From: Cytophagia bacterium
Lineage (GTDB): Bacteria; Bacteroidota; Bacteroidia; Cytophagales; Microscillaceae
Assembly (NCBI GenBank): GCA_004294005.1
Contig: RDZP01000006.1
Coordinates: 1 to 54,459, forward strand
DNA: 54,459 nucleotides
Direction of reading: 5' to 3'
Positions 53,301 to 54,459 of the stretch are shown here, piece after piece (position 1 is the stretch's first letter; each line of letters starts with the position of its first letter). A program made the translations under genes and the position numbers. Below the pieces are notes generated by a model that had not been told where the DNA came from, did no database searches, and saw only the letters and a program-made list of their open reading frames with translations.

Positions 53301-54302
53301 CTAATTAGTGTTTAAAAACAAAATTTTTTTACGCATTTTTTTTGTTTTTGCTTTTTGTATAAACACAAACAATGATGAAAGTCTATTTTGATATTGTTTT
53401 TCGGTATTTAATCCTTTTTTAAATGTAGCTTGAATGGCTTTGTATTTCTTTAAAAAACGTCTTTTACTTTTTTGTAATAATCTTAGATGTGTTCCTAAAA
53501 TTAAATAGCCTAAAAAGGGTACTCCTAATTTTGACTTTCTGAAAATAGAAAATTTCAAACTACATTCTAAATGTTTTTCTAAATAATAAGCGATTGATTT
53601 TTCACTCTTTTTGAGCGTTGATAACTCATTATCAAATAAAATCATATCATCCATATAACGCACATAACCTTTACAAACCAAATCTTCTTTGATATAATGA
53701 TCAAGTGATGCCAAATAACTATTGGCAAAATATTGACTTGTAAGATTGCCAATCGGAACTCCTTTTTTTATGCCTTTTTCACTTTCGTAACTATCAATGA
53801 TAAGTGTGAAAATACCCACTAATTTTTCCTCTTTGAACATATTACGTATTTGCTTTTTTAATACATTGTGGTCAATGCTATCAAAATATTTTTTTATATC
53901 CAATTTCAAAAAAAAAGCATATTTTTTTGTGTATTTTTTCGCTTGTTCGATAGCAAAAGAGGTTCCTTTGTCTTTTCTGCTCGCACAACTTGTATAAATC
54001 TGTTTCCTATCAAAATAAAAATGGCATACATTCATTAAGGCATGATGCAATACTTGTTCTGAAAAAGCACTTGCTGATATCAACCTTTCTTTTGGGTCAA
54101 ATATTTTGAATTGATAATAATTACCTACTTGAAGGTCATCTTCTAAAATCTGTGTCCTAAGCGTTAATAAATTTTTCTCTACATCTTTTTGGTAGTCTAA
54201 TACATTTTTATGCCACCGTTTTCCTTTGCTTGCCTTCCAAAATGCTAACCTCAAATTATCCATATCTACGATTTTTTCTATCAAATAATTTGCTCTTTTC
54301 AT
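53301..54302 (-). CDS. Diversity-generating retroelement reverse transcriptase
   Basis: A 333-residue RT. Motif order is FFLKLDIKKYFDSIDH (metal Asp ~135), GVPIGNLTSQYFANSYLASLDHY (183-190), RYMDDMILF (catalytic YMDD 216-219) and LGVPFLGYLI. IGxxxSQ in place of the QGxxxSP of retrons and group II introns is the signature of DGR RTs, and the length is right for them. No endonuclease or maturase domain is attached. It copies the adjacent template RNA with errors at adenines and feeds cDNA into a variable gene. No avd gene is visible, but upstream sequence is missing. Its 5' end is duplicated in the 100-bp tandem repeat. Confidence 0.92.
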   Translation of the reverse strand: MKRANYLIEKIVDMDNLRLAFWKASKGKRWHKNVLDYQKDVEKNLLTLRTQILEDDLQVGNYYQFKIFDPKERLISASAFSEQVLHHALMNVCHFYFDRKQIYTSCASRKDKGTSFAIEQAKKYTKKYAFFLKLDIKKYFDSIDHNVLKKQIRNMFKEEKLVGIFTLIIDSYESEKGIKKGVPIGNLTSQYFANSYLASLDHYIKEDLVCKGYVRYMDDMILFDNELSTLKKSEKSIAYYLEKHLECSLKFSIFRKSKLGVPFLGYLILGTHLRLLQKSKRRFLKKYKAIQATFKKGLNTEKQYQNRLSSLFVFIQKAKTKKMRKKILFLNTN

Positions 54303-54459
54303 ATTTTTTTAAATTAAGTAATTGTAGCACACACTTTTAGTGTGTGGACACACTAAAAGTGTGTGCTACGATTTTTTCTATCAAATAATTTGCTCTTTTC
54401 ATATTTTTTTAAATTAAGTAATTGTAGCACACACTTTTAGTGTGTGGACACACTAAAAG
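54266..54459. repeat. 100-bp tandem duplication of the RT 5' end and its upstream palindrome
   Basis: Bases 54266-54365 are repeated from 54366 to the window end (94 bases seen). The unit carries the first ~12 RT codons, the A/T leader and the left part of a palindrome. The second copy encodes only a short peptide (MKRANYLIEKIVAHTF...) before a stop. It may be a real duplication or an assembly artefact at a contig end. Confidence 0.85.
54324..54369. repeat. Perfect 22-bp palindrome (family B) upstream of the RT gene
   Basis: GTAGCACACACTTTTAGTGT... and its exact reverse complement are separated by GG. A second copy starts at 54424 and is cut by the window end. It resembles the hairpin at 40162-40222. 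Confidence 0.92.

Noticed and set aside
53301-54302. Retron or group II intron RT
   Set aside because: The IGxxxSQ motif replaces QGxxxSP, there is no maturase/endonuclease domain or msr/msd-like RNA, and a template repeat adjoins it.

Overview
The window is AT-rich DNA from a member of the Bacteroidota, most likely a Cytophagales-type aerobe. Supporting marks are a SusC/RagA-type TonB receptor, a type IX secretion (CHU_C) C-terminal domain, exact TAnnTTTG -7 promoter boxes, DUF4199, two YceI proteins, a proteorhodopsin and many A/T-rich leaders without Shine-Dalgarno sequences. No rRNA, tRNA or CRISPR array was recognised. Both ends look like contig ends: the left end cuts a SusC gene and the right end stops inside a 100-bp tandem repeat.

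Layout. 1-9984 (all minus): a truncated SusC gene; a tight eight-gene run (beta-barrel protein, YceI, YHS, DoxX, DinB-like, NRDE/TANGO2, ATP-grasp, LysE-like); lpdA; a second beta-barrel protein; a small hypothetical. 10202-20056 (all plus): Fur family regulator, SLC45-like MFS carrier with a coiled insert, dnaN, rseP with DUF4199, sbcD, then a BlaI-type repressor with a SerC-like aminotransferase and a flavin amine oxidase. 20192-20283 is the SRP RNA. 20386-37010 holds mixed housekeeping and envelope genes: thioredoxin-family protein, RND/MacA-type adaptor, a type-2 IleRS with a rearranged HIGH motif (GIHH), OstA/LptA-like protein, a second YceI, PhoD-like phosphatase, a Hanks kinase, proteorhodopsin, metallophosphoesterase and an M23 peptidase. 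37061-48235: TerB-like/ABCG fusion, SDR, TPR-SpoIIE phosphatase, MarR, TPR protein, PAS histidine kinase, T9SS-sorted protein and a small coiled-coil protein.

The most unusual region is 48682-54459, all on the minus strand. It holds a reverse transcriptase with the DGR-type IGxxxSQ motif, then immediately (in the same reading frame, after the RT stop) an Asn-codon-rich template repeat shaped like the end of an FGE-sulfatase/C-type-lectin-fold protein. Next come an LRR-Roc-COR GTPase fused to a class III nucleotidyl cyclase domain and a 401-residue protein of unknown function. This looks like a diversity-generating retroelement next to a GTPase/cyclase signalling module. The diversified target gene is not in the window, so a functional link is inference.

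Several families of dispersed intergenic palindromes lie mainly between convergent genes. They include a 35-bp-period array, a MITE-like element with two nested palindromes, and a 22-bp-arm palindrome next to the RT start. These, the terminators and the promoter boxes are listed below. The proteorhodopsin has no carotenoid or retinal genes nearby, and its leader carries an unexplained GC-rich island.
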